This document shows, piece after piece, positions 45,166 through 57,768 of a stretch of 64,000 nucleotides of DNA. Source of the stretch: Adiantum capillus-veneris (taxonomy: Eukaryota; Streptophyta; Polypodiopsida; Polypodiales; Pteridaceae). The notes under the pieces are model-generated. The model did no database searches. It was given only the letters and a program-made list of their open reading frames with translations, and was not told the DNA's origin. The stretch is taken from NCBI GenBank assembly GCA_014529385.2, contig CM043949.1:113523477-113587476 (forward strand), read 5' to 3'. Position 1 is the first letter of the stretch; each line of letters starts with the position of its first letter. The translations under genes were made by a program, and so were the position numbers.

Positions 45166-45254
45166 GTGTAAGAAGAGGTTTCTCATCAAGAACGTGTAGC
45201 TATGAAAGCATATTCAATGGCTTGATTGCTCTTATCCCACTGTGCAATGTCCAT

Positions 45255-45291
45255 ATTAGCTACTACTAGTCTAGCCGACGGTCTTCGGCCG

Positions 45292-45337
<46 letters not shown>

Positions 45338-45385
45338 GTGTTCGTGTAGTCGGAGAGGTGCAGAGCACACTATCGGGCCGGAATC

Positions 45386-45416
<31 letters not shown>

Positions 45417-45440
45417 TTTCTCTTATATAATAGTATAGAT
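45255..45440 (+). repeat. Short interspersed element with TC tract and C run, copy 2
   Basis: From CTACTACTAGTCTAGCCGAC through a TC tract (45294-45335), then GGGCCGGAATCA, 30 consecutive C residues and TTATATAATAGTATAGATG. The arrangement parallels 42463-42620. A C run this long may be unstable or a sequencing artefact. Confidence 0.5.
45387..45416. repeat. Poly(C) run of 30
   Basis: Thirty consecutive C residues on the plus strand, preceded by a TC tract. Confidence 0.9.
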
Positions 45441-45559
45441 GACTTTTCACATAGAGTCTATTAAGACTCAATTTTTTTGTCACTTACGTTGTGCTCATTT
45501 AGTGGCACGGGTGCCTCGACAAATTAGCAAAGAGAGACTTTACCTTAGTTCACACTTTG

Positions 45560-45756
45560 GGTGTCTTTTAAAAACCCCTCGCCATATGATCAAGCGTTGT
45601 TATGTAAAGGACCAAGCTCTTGGTGATTGTACTTCTATTTAGCTTCGCTGTAAGACTTTGATGTAACCATCTGTCCCTCAAGGCTCGGTATGTGCTTGAG
45701 GTCGATTGTATAATTCTCGATGGAATTTTGAATACATTCACTCACAATTGTGAGTT
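45560..45756 (+). mobile_element. LINE 3' end, plus strand
   Basis: Non-coding end with CTCAAGGCTCGGTATGTGCT and a terminal perfect 16-bp palindrome ACTCACAATTGTGAGT (45740-45755) followed by an A-rich stretch. The same terminal block closes the LINE copies at 40222, 40363, 44608 and 59641. Confidence 0.55.
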
Positions 45757-45912
45757 TTACCCTAGAAAAATACAATATTTGAGTCATTCTTTTCAAATTT
45801 TGTGACAGCTTCAACATTTTGCACTGGCTTCAACATTACCGTCCTTTTTCTTTTGCAGAAGCTTTGGGAAATCCATGAAAAGATGGGTTGTGGCACAATC
45901 AACACATCCTTG

Positions 45913-45946
<34 letters not shown>

Positions 45947-46919
45947 TGTAGGATTAATCCTAAGAGAAGTCTTGACAAGACTCAAGACTCGTTGAGAGAG
46001 AGAGAGAAAGATTACTATTTTTCAAGGCTTAAGAGGGCTCTCCCATAGGTCCAAGACTCAAGACTCGTTGATTGATTGGGAGAGAGAGAGAGAGAAAGAG
46101 AGTGAGTGATTAGTATTTTTCAAGGCCACATACACCCTCTAAGCAAGAGATGTTTCTTACGTGAACACTCAGCAGAGGTAGGAAAGAAGGTTTCTGCTAC
46201 AGTCATATACAACTGATAGAAGCCCCTCGACCCTTCTTGATCTTTCTCTCCCCCCTTTTGTAAACAATAATATCCTTCATTTGTCGCCATTGAAATCGAA
46301 AACTGGCAACTGCCAGTACAAGAGGTGCATCTTACATCTGGAGGGTCCTTCGACCACCCTTTGAATAAGAGGCGTAGTGAAGGTGCATCGACCTGCCAGC
46401 TCTACGTACTCTGCTCTATGGGAACGCACCCTCCAAATAATACCATCCCTAGGGGCGCTCTTATTTGTCCTATGTGAAGGCCATCTTACCTACACGACCA
46501 CACACCACAGAGTTTGACAACCTAAACAACCACACACCACAATGTTTAATTTTGAGCTAACCTTGACAAAAATCAACAAAATTTGACAAGATACAAATCT
46601 CTAAGTATTTGGCACTTTGGTGATGACAATGAAAATGGGTAGGCTATAGCAGTTTTGAAACAGCAAGTGCCAAGAGCGCGTGGATAGAAGAAGGGAGGGG
46701 AGCCGGGAGGGGAGCCTGGAGACGACTAAGTCATGATTGGTAAAGACGTGTGCCATATTGCTTCTATTTATACCAAGTATACGCAAAGGGCATCCAAGTC
46801 CGCCACCACAAGATATAGAGAGTTGTATGTATGTATCAAGATTCCAGGGACACTGCCATCGTTGAAGGCTTGTTGTATTCGTATTTGGGTGCTACTACCA
46901 GCTACTAGAGTTTATCTCT
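45757..46919. other. No gene recognised
   Basis: GA runs at about 45917-45945 and shorter ones to 46105, with GACTCAAGACTCGTTGA repeated. The remainder (46110-46919) shows only short frames. Confidence 0.5.
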
Positions 46920-47260
46920 CCCCTTAGCATCACAAGGAGCATAGATGTTGATAATGGTGAAGGGTTGCCTTGCCTACTTGACCCTTACCCCAAGGACTCT
47001 CCTTGAGACATGGTGAAACACAACCTTTGGTTCCAAATCCCTCCAAAAAATGGAGAGCACCCCACTAAACCCCAAATCACCATCATTGTAGTACAACAAC
47101 TTATTCCCTATCGCATGCTTTCTACAACAAGAAGTGTGAAGATGGTGCTTCCAACAATTTGTAGCTAATTTTTTGACCTGCTCCCATAAGAGAGTGCTTC
47201 TCTTTGTGGACTTTATATCGTGAACATTCCAGGACTGAATATGTAAGTCATCCATTATGG
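46920..47260 (-). pseudogene. LINE ORF2 endonuclease N-terminus
   Basis: The minus-strand frame from 47255 begins MDDLHIQSWNVHDIKSTKRS, matching the SWNVRGL start of apurinic-type endonucleases of plant L1 elements. GFSGVLSIFWRDLEPKVVFH follows, and after a stop FTIINIYAPCDAKG, the NIYAP block. The intervening Glu-containing motif is not clear. The copy breaks off near 46920. It lies about 85 bp downstream of the ORF1 frame, the usual LINE order. Confidence 0.75.
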
Positions 47261-47341
47261 AGAGAGTGGGACAAAGTCCTCCATGTTTGGAATACCATAC
47301 CTTGCCGCGTCTCTTTCGCTGTCCTCCTCCATCACTGTTAG

Positions 47342-48043
47342 CTAAGAAGCGGACGGCTCTGAGGTAAGAAAGCCCTTCCGATTCCTTTCCTCAAGCACCT
47401 CAAAGAAGTTATCTAGATTAATGGGGGATTCTTGATTATCTAGAGGGTTCTCCTTGCGATGGAATTTGCTCCATGTCAATGTTTTTACTCGCTTGCACTT
47501 GCGCACATAGACATGTTTCCAGCCATCATCCATTGACCTGGGGACCCCGAGCAAGACAATTTTTTGATTATCTAGAGGGTTCTCCTTGCGATGGAATTTG
47601 CTCCATGTCAATGTTTTTACTCGCTTGCACTTGCGCACATAGACATGTTTCCAGCCATCATCCATTGACCTGGGGACCCCGAGCAAGACAATTTTTTGAC
47701 AAGGATTCATGGGAGGTTTGATTATAGGGAATGTGACAAAGTGCAAACTTGGTGTGGCTTGGTTGCTATTAACATTTGGGCACGGCTCAACAGTTGAATG
47801 TTCTTGAAGAGTGTTCTTATGAGTGCCCATTTTGCCGCACTCGAGCACTTTATTATCCTTCTTGCTCCTACCTTCTCCTTGCTTTGCAACTTCAACCTCG
47901 ATGTTGGACACTGACGGTTCTTTGAGTGAGGTTGCTTGTGCATGTTCAACTTTATCCTCTTTAACTTTCCTAGTACCATTCAGATGGCACTCTCTAGCAA
48001 AGTGGCCAAACCCATTGCACTTAAGCTCCAAAAAATGTACCAA
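47342..48043 (-). pseudogene. LINE ORF1 (zinc-knuckle protein), C-terminal part
   Basis: A 233-codon minus-strand frame. It starts after CNGFGHFAREC, the last part of a CCHC knuckle (the first Cys is altered to Leu or lies upstream). A second poor match is ECGKMGTHKN. Downstream it is hydrophilic and contains a perfect duplication of 44 residues beginning KIVLLGVPRSMDDGW. Plant LINE ORF1 proteins bind their RNA. The N-terminal half is not in frame. The ORF2 endonuclease start follows. Confidence 0.7.
47434..47697. repeat. Perfect 132-bp tandem duplication in LINE ORF1
   Basis: 47434-47565 and 47566-47697 read as identical. 132 bp is 44 codons, so the frame is kept. Confidence 0.9.
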
Positions 48044-48111
48044 ATCTAAGAGGGATCACTTTCAGACCTACATCAACATTGATTACCATGATTTTTGGAA
48101 GAGGTTTACAT

Positions 48112-48268
48112 ACATCTCAACAAATGCACACCTTATTTGCTGCAGTACCCAGCTAGTGCTCAAGACACAAGATCAACACCATAAACGATACATCTCAACA
48201 AATGCACACTTTATTTGATGAAATACCCAGCTAGTGCTCAAGACACAAGGTCAACACCATAAACGGTA
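48112..48268. repeat. Tandem duplication, 78-bp unit
   Basis: ACATCTCAACAAATGCACAC and the following 58 bp occur twice (48112 and 48190) with a handful of differences. Located just upstream of the LINE ORF1 frame. Confidence 0.85.
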
Positions 48269-48269
48269 C

Positions 48270-49145
48270 CAAATTTACTCCCATAATACCACAATTCAAA
48301 GGCAAGTGATCCTTGGGAAAGTACAAGCACACGCCCACCTAGAAGACCAACATCAAAACTAGAAAGCACCTGCCCTGGCATGGATTTACAACACACCCTG
48401 ACCAGTGCACTTGAGGAATAGATCTTTCCCCTTCACCAAATATCTCTTCAAAACCACAATTTTTAAGTATAGATACAACAAAAAACAAGGAAGCTTTCAC
48501 AATATACCATACACTAAATTGCTTGCGGGTTTTCATATCATGTACCCTAACGGGAAACAGACTGTATATCCCAACCACAATTCAAAAAGCGATTCTTTCA
48601 AGCCTCAAATTTTTTGTGAGGGTGTTGCAACAAAGTTATGAAGACCACAAATTTCAAATCTATGTCCCTCTATGTGAAAAATTGTCGCGAACAGCAAGCT
48701 GCCATGGCTCGACACATAGGCAAGGCTAGTCGAGGGCAAAAAACTACATGGAAAAGCATGAAGGAGGCACGACAAGTAAAAACCTACAAATTTTTAATAT
48801 TTGGCTAGACTTTTTTATGTTTTCACATGAGTTTTAGTTATATACAACTGACACTTTAAAAAATTCACTTATGGGCACCCAAGGCAATTCGACAGCTTGT
48901 GCTACATTAGCGACTTGCACTGCATGTACATGTGCTTGCTAAAGCAAGCTAAAAATCTCACACATCCTTCTGACACCAGGCGTCTTGTCCATATGTAAGA
49001 ATTTACAAAAAACATGGTGTCCAAAATGCGCGTAACAGCGTGTTCTTGATCGCCAATGCGTAGTTGCTTTATCATAGTTGCAGACTCCCTATTGCTAGGC
49101 TCCGGATGGAACGGATTCCAAATGCCAATAGCCAAGCACCACAAA
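48270..49145. other. No gene recognised
   Basis: A minus-strand frame at 48578-48339 (VRVHDMKTRKQFSVWYIVKA) might be the N-terminal part of the LINE ORF1, but I cannot support a domain. 48640-49145 has nothing assignable. Confidence 0.4.
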
Positions 49146-49146
49146 A

Positions 49147-49590
49147 TAAGATAATAAACGCGCTTAATAACCGTACTGATATGGGGATACTAAGCACTTT
49201 TCATGGAGATAATAAGCGCTTATCTTGGAGATAATAACTGCTTATAATTACCTTACAGAGATAATAAGTGCTTATTATCTTGGAGATAATAAGCGCTTAT
49301 AATTACCTTAGCATGTTAATAAGCGCATGCTGCATAAATAATAATCGTTGTAGAAGTCTGCCATGGACCTTCCCCGACCCTCTAAGTGAAGGTGGAGCAA
49401 GCTCACGGAGTGGAGCTACCTCGAAACTCGATACACAAAGCTTGGAATGGACAGAGATGTAGCACCACAATCAGCAATGCTAAGTTAGCCCACCTAGACC
49501 CTTACTGGTGAGTTGTAGACACACAAAGCAAAGCGTTGCCCATCAGCACCTCCCACTCTTGGACAAGAAAGAGGGTTTTCCTTATTTCAT
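49147..49590. repeat. Dispersed palindrome-rich repeat, copy 2
   Basis: ATAAGCGCTTAT or one-base variants occur at about 49214, 49243, 49263 and 49286 with TATAATTACCTTA spacers, then the same downstream block as 39990-40195 (AAGCTTGGAATGGAC, CACAAAGCAAAGCG, CACCTCCCACTCT). Confidence 0.8.
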
Positions 49591-49737
49591 CTTTCAACAA
49601 GGTGAGGAGTCACGATGGCCTGCTGAAGGTAAGGAGGAGGGGGAAGATTTATCGAAAGTAGGTTTCAATCAGTTGTGCAATTGTATTGTTTTGATATAAA
49701 ATTGTATTGTCTATATACACACATAATTAGGCCCTTA

Positions 49738-50010
49738 TCACACTGGGCCGCATGTCCATCATGAGTTGGATGACCATGATCAGCATGCCCTTGCATGAGA
49801 AGAGTTCGGATTACAATAGCTAGCACAAATGCTGTCACACTGAGCGCGTGCGTGAAATTAGAAAAGTTGCTACGCGTCCAATCAAACAGCACGATTAGTG
49901 TTGGGGTTGAAGCTGGGCGGGCATGGGAGGCCGATACAGTTTTGGAAAAGTGTGTCGCTAAGCTAGACGGCCAACTAAGTTGGGGAAACATGGACAGCAT
50001 CCCAGTGTGA
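49738..50010. mobile_element. Possible MITE with imperfect terminal inverted repeats
   Basis: TCACACTGGGCCGCATGTCC at 49738-49757 faces GGACAGCATCCCAGTGTGA at 49992-50010. The 273-bp unit is less AT-rich than its surroundings and non-coding. No convincing target duplication was found, so this is tentative. Confidence 0.35.
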
Positions 50011-50339
50011 CAGGTGACTCTGTCGGCACATCCGTTGATTGGTTGGGAAGAGAATAAACGTTGTCTGCATATCCCAATGTGACATGGGCGTTAGAAACTA
50101 GCGGTTCCAAACTAGCCTATCGATCGGTATGGCCCCCACCACTGCCTTTGACAACGTATTATGCATATGGGAAATGCACTTTCCCTTTGTCCTTAGCTCC
50201 CCCACACAAATGCACACACATCTACATAGACGTAAAATGGTTAACAAATAGTAAGGTTAAAGTTTGTGTAAATGTGGAAAGAAAAAGGGGATTTTTTAAT
50301 GGCCTTCAAAATGAAAAAATTGAATTATCCTTAAGATGA

Positions 50340-51109
50340 TACTTATTTTTTCCAAACTCTATAAAGAAGTAGTAGAGATGTGGTGTCTTGGTAATGGATT
50401 TACTTCAACAAGGTGAAAAGATCACATTGACATTTTAAGATAAAATAAAGTAAAAAAGTAAAATAAAAATAAAAAAACAACAAAATAAAGAGACCCCATT
50501 ACAAACTAAAAAGTAGATCTAGTAAGCATAGATAATAATTAAACAAATTCTTAAGAAAAAGTAGGTTCAATAAGAATAAAAAATAAAAAATATTTTCATG
50601 AAATGTCCTTTTAGAGGTCTTAAATGAAAATATTCTTTTACAAATCAAAATATTACATTATTCACATCATGTTCTTTAGGAGGTCTTAAATAAAAAGAAT
50701 TTTTTACAAACAAAAAATATTACATTATTTCACATCATAGGATCAAAATTCTACGAATGTACTACTAATTCTTTGTTCTTTAAGGTTTTCTAAAGCAGTC
50801 CAAATAAACAAAGACAAAATAATTTTTTTAATGAAATGGAGCCCATGCTCTTAAATGAAATGATTTTTTTACAAACTAAAATAACAGAAAAAAAGTGAAA
50901 GAGGACAAAAAAGACTTTGTGTGACTCAATTTTCAATGGTCCTCTTTAAAGAAAGAGGTACACAGATGTCAACACCTTTCATAAAAACCTAAAAAAAATA
51001 TTAAAAAACAAGCAATTTGATACGTGTCCTCCATCTGATCAACTTACATCCACGGTCCACAATTTGCACCCAAAATCCACCCACCTCACTATGGTCTTCT
51101 GCAGACCAA
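50340..51109. other. Very AT-rich region without a gene
   Basis: Poly-A/T-like stretches and internal near-repeats (a TTTTTTACAAAC/ACAAATCAAAATATTACATTA motif recurs). No frame of note. Confidence 0.6.
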
Positions 51110-52160
51110 CAAGTAGGATAGTTTAGTGATTTTATCACTTTTTTGTTAGCTTTCAAGAACAATAAGAGATGAATAGGTTTTGATATTTTATTATTTCCTA
51201 TATTGATTGAATGTCCCTCTTTATGGGAAACATTGAAGTTGTCTTTTGTTTTTGGTTTGTTAAAATGTCCCTTCGTTTGATAGCATTATATTACTTGAGC
51301 TCCTTGTCATTTTATTATTTTGGAACACTGAGGTGACCCTTTACATTGTGCCAATTGTTGGCACAGAAGAAGGCCACGTAGGAGTAGAGGAGAAAATGTG
51401 AAAACCTCTGACCATAAAAAAATTCACCATAACATTAAATGAATAATTTTCTTTCACTTTACCATTGGATTAGATACAATATGACTTTTTTTTCATTTTA
51501 GTGTTTTTAAAAGGTGTCATCAGCACAAAGTCTTATCTTTGTCATAACATTTAATTCAATATAGGAAAAGATGAAGCTTTTGGGTAAAATCGCATCGTTT
51601 TCTATTTTTGTATGTTCTCTTAGCGCTCTCTCTCTCTCTCTCTCACTCTCTCACATTAAAGAATGTCTTATGAATGAAGTGCACTTTTAAGCACAAGTTA
51701 TTTCAAAAGCACAAGTTATTTCAATGAAGAATGTATTATAAATGAAATGCACTCTTAAGCACAAGTTACTCCAAAATTTTGATTGAGCTCTCTCTCTCTC
51801 TCTCATCTCCACAATTTATTGTATAAGATAGATCCTCTCCCTCTCCCTCTCTCTCTCTCTCACACACACACATACACAATTTATTACAGCTAAAATTATT
51901 GCCTTCTTGAGGCCACCGTAAAAACTTTACCTTGTTTTTTCATTGCTTTTCTATCGGTGGGGAGAATGGGTCATACACTTGTTATGCTAGAAACCTTGAG
52001 AAACACATCATCTTAGTTACGCAAACAATGTGACCCTTCACCTTGTTTCTTCATTGGTTTTCTATTTCGAGAGAACGCCACATACTTGTTATTCTAGAAA
52101 CCTTTAGCAACACATCATCTTAGTTAGTTATGAAGTAGCAAATATAATAGTAGTATATGA
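51110..52160. repeat. Duplicated AT-rich segment, copy B
   Basis: Collinear with 41170-41565 and 42166-43330. It lacks the short insertion found at 42463-42620 and has smaller CT and CA tracts. Confidence 0.8.
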
Positions 52161-52165
52161 AGGAG

Positions 52166-52417
52166 TACATATACTATCTATAATGGGGGAAGGGATTCGA
52201 CCCTCTCCTAAGACACGTGTCAGAATTTTTGCTATCTGGCAGGCTTCAAGGCGTGCTCACTGCTATAGCCTATAGCGAAACAGGTGGAGGTGGCTCCAGG
52301 TTCAAAGAAGGCGGGCATGCGGGTACTCCTACTTGAGGTGATCTTGAAGAGCATTCGAAGGAGGAGCATTTGACGGAGGCGATAGCCGTCACCTCCAATA
52401 GTACTCGATGGTACTAT

Positions 52418-52420
<3 letters not shown>
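52166..52420 (-). repeat. Short interspersed element, copy 3, inverted, next to a GA tract
   Basis: ACTATCTATAATGGGGGAAG, GACACGTGTCAGAA and CTGGCAGGCTTCA match the reverse complement of 42463-42620. The right boundary merges with the GA tract at 52420. Confidence 0.45.
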
Positions 52421-53770
<1,350 letters not shown>

Positions 53771-53773
<3 letters not shown>

Positions 53774-54499
53774 TTAATTAAAACTCTAAGAACAAGGCTC
53801 GTCTCCAACCATGGGAACTAAATCTAGTCAAAACTAGAAGGTCTAGTTTCCCTAAAACATCTAAATGGATGTTGGCCCTCAGCTCTACAGGCTCAACTAA
53901 GGCCATCTACTGGCAGTAGGGGAGTATGTTCCAGTGCTAGAAATTGCAACCCTTCCCACCCTTCCTTAGGGGTCTAGCCCTGCACATGCATGACACTTTT
54001 GTGATAGGCCTTCCCAGTGAAGAGCATGCCATTCAGAGACCCCTTCTTGATGGATGGGTCCTTTGAAAATAATCCTTCACTAGGACGTGCACGTTTTGAA
54101 AATGCCCTTCAAAGACAAATTTTATACAATAGAAAAATTTAAGGTTGCTTAGCTGAAAATTGAGCCTAAGTTCTAAGGGTACCGTGTAACTCCAATGTGT
54201 TGCATTCGGGATCAACTGGTTTAAGTTTGAGGCTTGTGGTGGTAGGAAGTTTCTCTTCGTAGCTTATGGTTTGCCATTGGCCTGCTTTGGTTTGTCTTCT
54301 TGTGCATTGGACATGTTGAGGTGGGCTGGAAAGCATCCTGATGTGGTGGCATTTGTTGCTCGAGATCTTTATCTGAATATTTTTAAAGCCTTGTCGCAAT
54401 GGTGTTTATGCTCCCTGTGGCATGTGATGTGCATGGGTTGTCATGGTGGGTTGTGAGTCCATGTGGGTTGTGAGTCCATGTAAAAGCTAAGACGTTTGT
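53771..54499. other. No gene recognised
   Basis: Ordinary-composition sequence. A plus frame at 54271-54456 has no domain I know. TTTGT at 54495-54499 is the left target duplication of the next element. Confidence 0.5.
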
Positions 54500-55528
54500 T
54501 GTAACATTTAATGGCCTAAAAACTTGTGTGTAGCAGAAATTAGCATGAACATAGTGGGCATTTCATTAGAATAGATTCCTAACGAGAATTACAAGAGTGC
54601 TTGGGTGGAGAGAGCAACAAAAAGCATAACACCTAGTTAGATAGCATGAACAATACTTTCAAAAGGGAGAGAAATTAAACTATTGACAACAGTTGAGGAC
54701 CGGATTTGCATGGATCCGGTCCCCCCTCCAAAAGGCTTTGTATTATGGTTTCTCCCATCAAGAGAGACATTGTACAATACAATTCTTTGTGTTCCTTCAA
54801 GACTAGCTAGTGCAATGAAGATGAAAGCTTCATGCACTAAGCAAAACACTTAGTAAACACAACATCAATTATCCCCGGTCTCAGACCCAAGACCTCACAC
54901 ACCTTCAAAGATGGTAAGAGCTAGCAGGGTATGAGAGTAGATTGAGAGGAAGAAGGAGTATCTTACGAGAAAGATGTACATCTCCTCACATAATCACTCA
55001 TATTAGCACAACTTAGCTTAGTAATTAGCATGGTAGAGGAGATGAGCATGCATTGAAGCTTGGCTCTTGGTTGGATTTTCATCCACATGCCAAGAGTGTG
55101 TCGATGTAGGCTTCTATCTCACAAGTTTGGAGTAGGTGATGAGCTCTCCATTAAAGCTTGGGAAGAGATAGTCTTTTTCTTGCTTCTCACATAGAATGTG
55201 TGAGAGTGTGTGTGTGTGTGTGTGATAATTCCTTGCAAAAATCAGCCCCCTCTCTCTCTTGGGTGAGCTCTCTTGCTAATTGCTCTTGCTATCCTCCCAA
55301 TGGACCTCCCCGGGACTAGCCAATGACTATTAAGCAGCATAAGTGATAGCCTTCTGACGTGTGTCCCCCTTTCCCTTTTTGTGAGAGCTTTAGGTAATTT
55401 AATAATTCAACTAAACTCTCATTGGACCCCTTTTCCTCCTGGCCAATAGGAATCAGGCAAGCCATTGGGCTGTTGAATGCTCATTGGACCCCTTGGGAGA
55501 CTGTCCAATAGTCTTCCAGAGGACTTAT
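54500..55528 (-). repeat. 3' LTR, truncated
   Basis: Aligns almost base for base with 57769-58788, then stops at GAGGACTTA. Plus-strand outer end TGTAACATTTAATGG. Confidence 0.9.
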
Positions 55529-56175
55529 AGGAGGTAACTCACAAGGGATGTCGTCAATAAAAACATCTTGAAACCCCTTGAGAAAATTGGATAAATCTAA
55601 TTCCTTTTGGTTGCTTTTATTTTCTTTTGCTAAAGCATTAGGTTCATTTTGAGAATCTTTAACAAAAATCATGTACACGGAAATAGAGCTCTTTATTGAC
55701 TTGTTGAAAGCTGGTGTATGTACAATGGGAATAGTGTTACCCATTTCCTTAGCATCTATATACATGTCTTTTTCCCTGAACTTAAAGGAGATTCTCCTTT
55801 CAGGGAATTTAACATTGGCAGCAGCCAGGCGATCAAACCATGGTGCCCCTAGGATTACATCCTCATGCTTGAGAGGGGAGATAAAGAAGTCCTCTTTGTC
55901 CACATAGCTTTGAACATGAAGCCTCAATTTCCCGGTTAAGGGAGTGACGAAAGCTTCTTGCTCCTTGAAAGCACTGTCTGCCGGGTAGGACATCTCCCAT
56001 CTCGTAGGCTTGTATGCCTAGCTTGGTGGCCAACTCTATAGATATAAAATTGTGAGTAGAACCAAGGTCAAAGAGAATAAAAACATCTTGTTCTCTTACC
56101 TTTCCCCAAGCATGGCATAGAGGAGATCCTTTGTGATGAGTTTGGTGAGTCTCCTCCTCTTGGATTTCAACCAAG
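55529..56175 (-). pseudogene. Ty3/gypsy aspartic protease and start of RT
   Basis: The frame 56174-55863 holds DVFILFDLGSTHNFISIELA: the catalytic DSG/DTG is DLG here. A frameshift near 55990 leads to the frame 55993-55481, with SPLKHEDVILGAPWFDRLAA (conserved C-terminal LG.PW block), FKFREKDMYI, and finally GFQDVFIDDIPCELPPI, the linker that opens RT. After that the frame enters LTR sequence. Protease would cleave Gag-Pol; the Ser-to-Leu change and frameshift indicate inactivity. Confidence 0.85.
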
Positions 56176-57356
56176 GAAGCTCTAGGAGGATCTTGGCGGT
56201 TGTTCTTTTGGGGACAAGCGCGGTACGCATGCCCTTGTTCGCCGCACTTGAAACACCGGTTATCCTTGTGATAACGCTCAAGCTCTTCAGGAGAGAGTTT
56301 GTATTTACCTTTGTAAACTCCCTTCTCTTTAGCTTTGTTGGAGTTTCCCTTAGAGACTTTTGGACATTTTCCTTCCCCTTAGGCTCGTTGGAACCCTTGT
56401 TTTCCGTGGGCTTATTATTTCTTTTAGCCTCTGTTTGGAAATTGATTCGAGAGGCCACCATAGTATGGTGTATTACCGCCGATATGGTACGTGGCCTTTG
56501 GGAGTTGACATACTCCGCCATTTCTTCGGTTAAGCCCGCACAAAATTGTTTCTTTTACTCTTCAAAATCTAACTTTTTGAAGACAGTGTCTTTGAGTTGT
56601 AAGTCCCAAAACTTGTCTACATATTTGTGGATGGATTCATAGGGAGAGAGCTTTAAGCTTCGCCATTCGGTGAGTACTTTGTCTTTGGCATCGGTGGCCA
56701 AAAACTGCTTCATAATGGAAGCTCTTAAATCTTTCCATGCTTGTGGAGCTACACCGTTGGCTCGTAGGCTAGACCACCATTGCCTGGCGGACTTTTGAAA
56801 GTGCATAGCTACATGGCGTAGCTTAGAGGACTCCGTGAAGCCCTCATCTCCAAATGCCGCATCAAACTGTTGGATAAAGGCCAAGACTTTGTCCGTAGCA
56901 CCAAAGGTGCCATCATAGGTAAGGAAAGAGATGCTCTTCCCTCCCTCTTTGAACTTCTTCAGCTTGGATGACCTCTTCCATGCGGCATAGGATTTCCTAT
57001 GGCCTCTTCTTTTTTATGGTTCAAAGGTTGCACCATCACTTTCTTCAGAAGGTGAAGAATTTGAAGAAGGTGGAGAAGAGGGTGACCTCTTTCTCGCCTT
57101 TTTCTTGTCTTGATCTTCGTCGTCTTTACCATCACTTTCATAAGAGGAAGAGGATGAAGAAGATGGAGAAGAGGGTGTCCTCTTTCTCGCCTTTTTCTTC
57201 TCTTGTTTTTTTATCATCCCTCTTTGTCCATGGCTTGTTGAAGCCTAGAAACAAGATAGTTAACAGGCATCGGAGCATCATTAGTAGCTTGCTCATTAGA
57301 AAAATCAAAGTTATCAACATTAATTTCACTCTCTTTACTATTGTCAGCCATTCTAA
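56175..57356 (-). pseudogene. Ty3/gypsy gag, frameshifted
   Basis: The start ATG at about 57350 gives MADNSKESEINVDNFDFSNE, then PVNYLVSRLQQAMD, followed by a repeated Ser/Lys-rich low-complexity stretch (57217-57014). The core is in 56884-56555: FIQQFDAAFGDEGFTESSKL, FQKSARQWWSSLRANG and SIMKQFLATDAKDKVLTEW. Downstream, EEMAEYVNSQRPRTI and, in another frame, a good zinc knuckle CFKCGEQGHAYRAC near 56250. Several frameshifts break the protein. The same gag start occurs at 33959. Confidence 0.85.
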
Positions 57357-57749
57357 CAACTTTTAGGTGTAAACGTTTTAAGTATACTTTGGCACTTCAA
57401 GCCCTAGTTGCTACTCCTCTTTACCCCTTTAGAAAAAGCACTCAAGCTACTGTACCCGTGGCTCGAATACCATTAATTGCAAGGAATAGAAGAGAGGGTC
57501 TTTCAACACCAAAATAGCACTGGCTCCTGTCAAGCTTCAAATAGCTCAATAGTGGTTAAGCCGTAGGCAAGCCCCGTAGGACTCCACTATTAAGACCATA
57601 TCTCTCGACGGTGATGCCCCATTAACTGTACGAAGGCAGGCGCACTGCAAGGCTGAAAAATTCCTATTCTTCTTACTCACAGGCAATTAATAATACCAAC
57701 CATTTATAGCTAGCTTGAGGACCTCCCTTCTTGAGCAAGAAAAGAGAAA
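57357..57749 (-). other. Leader of the gypsy element
   Basis: Non-coding sequence between PBS and gag. It is the empty-site reference for the piggyBac insertion: its gag-proximal TTTTAAGTATAC region corresponds to the TTAA junctions at 33975 and 38344. Confidence 0.7.
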
Positions 57750-57767
57750 CCTTGTGCTTTGATACCA
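57750..57767 (-). promoter_or_regulatory. Primer binding site
   Basis: Minus-strand TGGTATCAAAGCACAAGG one base inside the LTR end. It resembles the Met-type PBS TGGTATCAGAGC with one change in the first twelve bases. Confidence 0.8.
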
Positions 57768-57768
57768 A

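Noticed and set aside
54271-54456. Plus-strand frame with CFGLSSCALDMLRWAG
   Set aside because: Too short, no family recognised, no neighbouring exon evidence.
56133-56642. A 169-codon plus-strand frame
   Set aside because: It is the antisense shadow of the gypsy gag on the minus strand, which shows the zinc knuckle and gag core.
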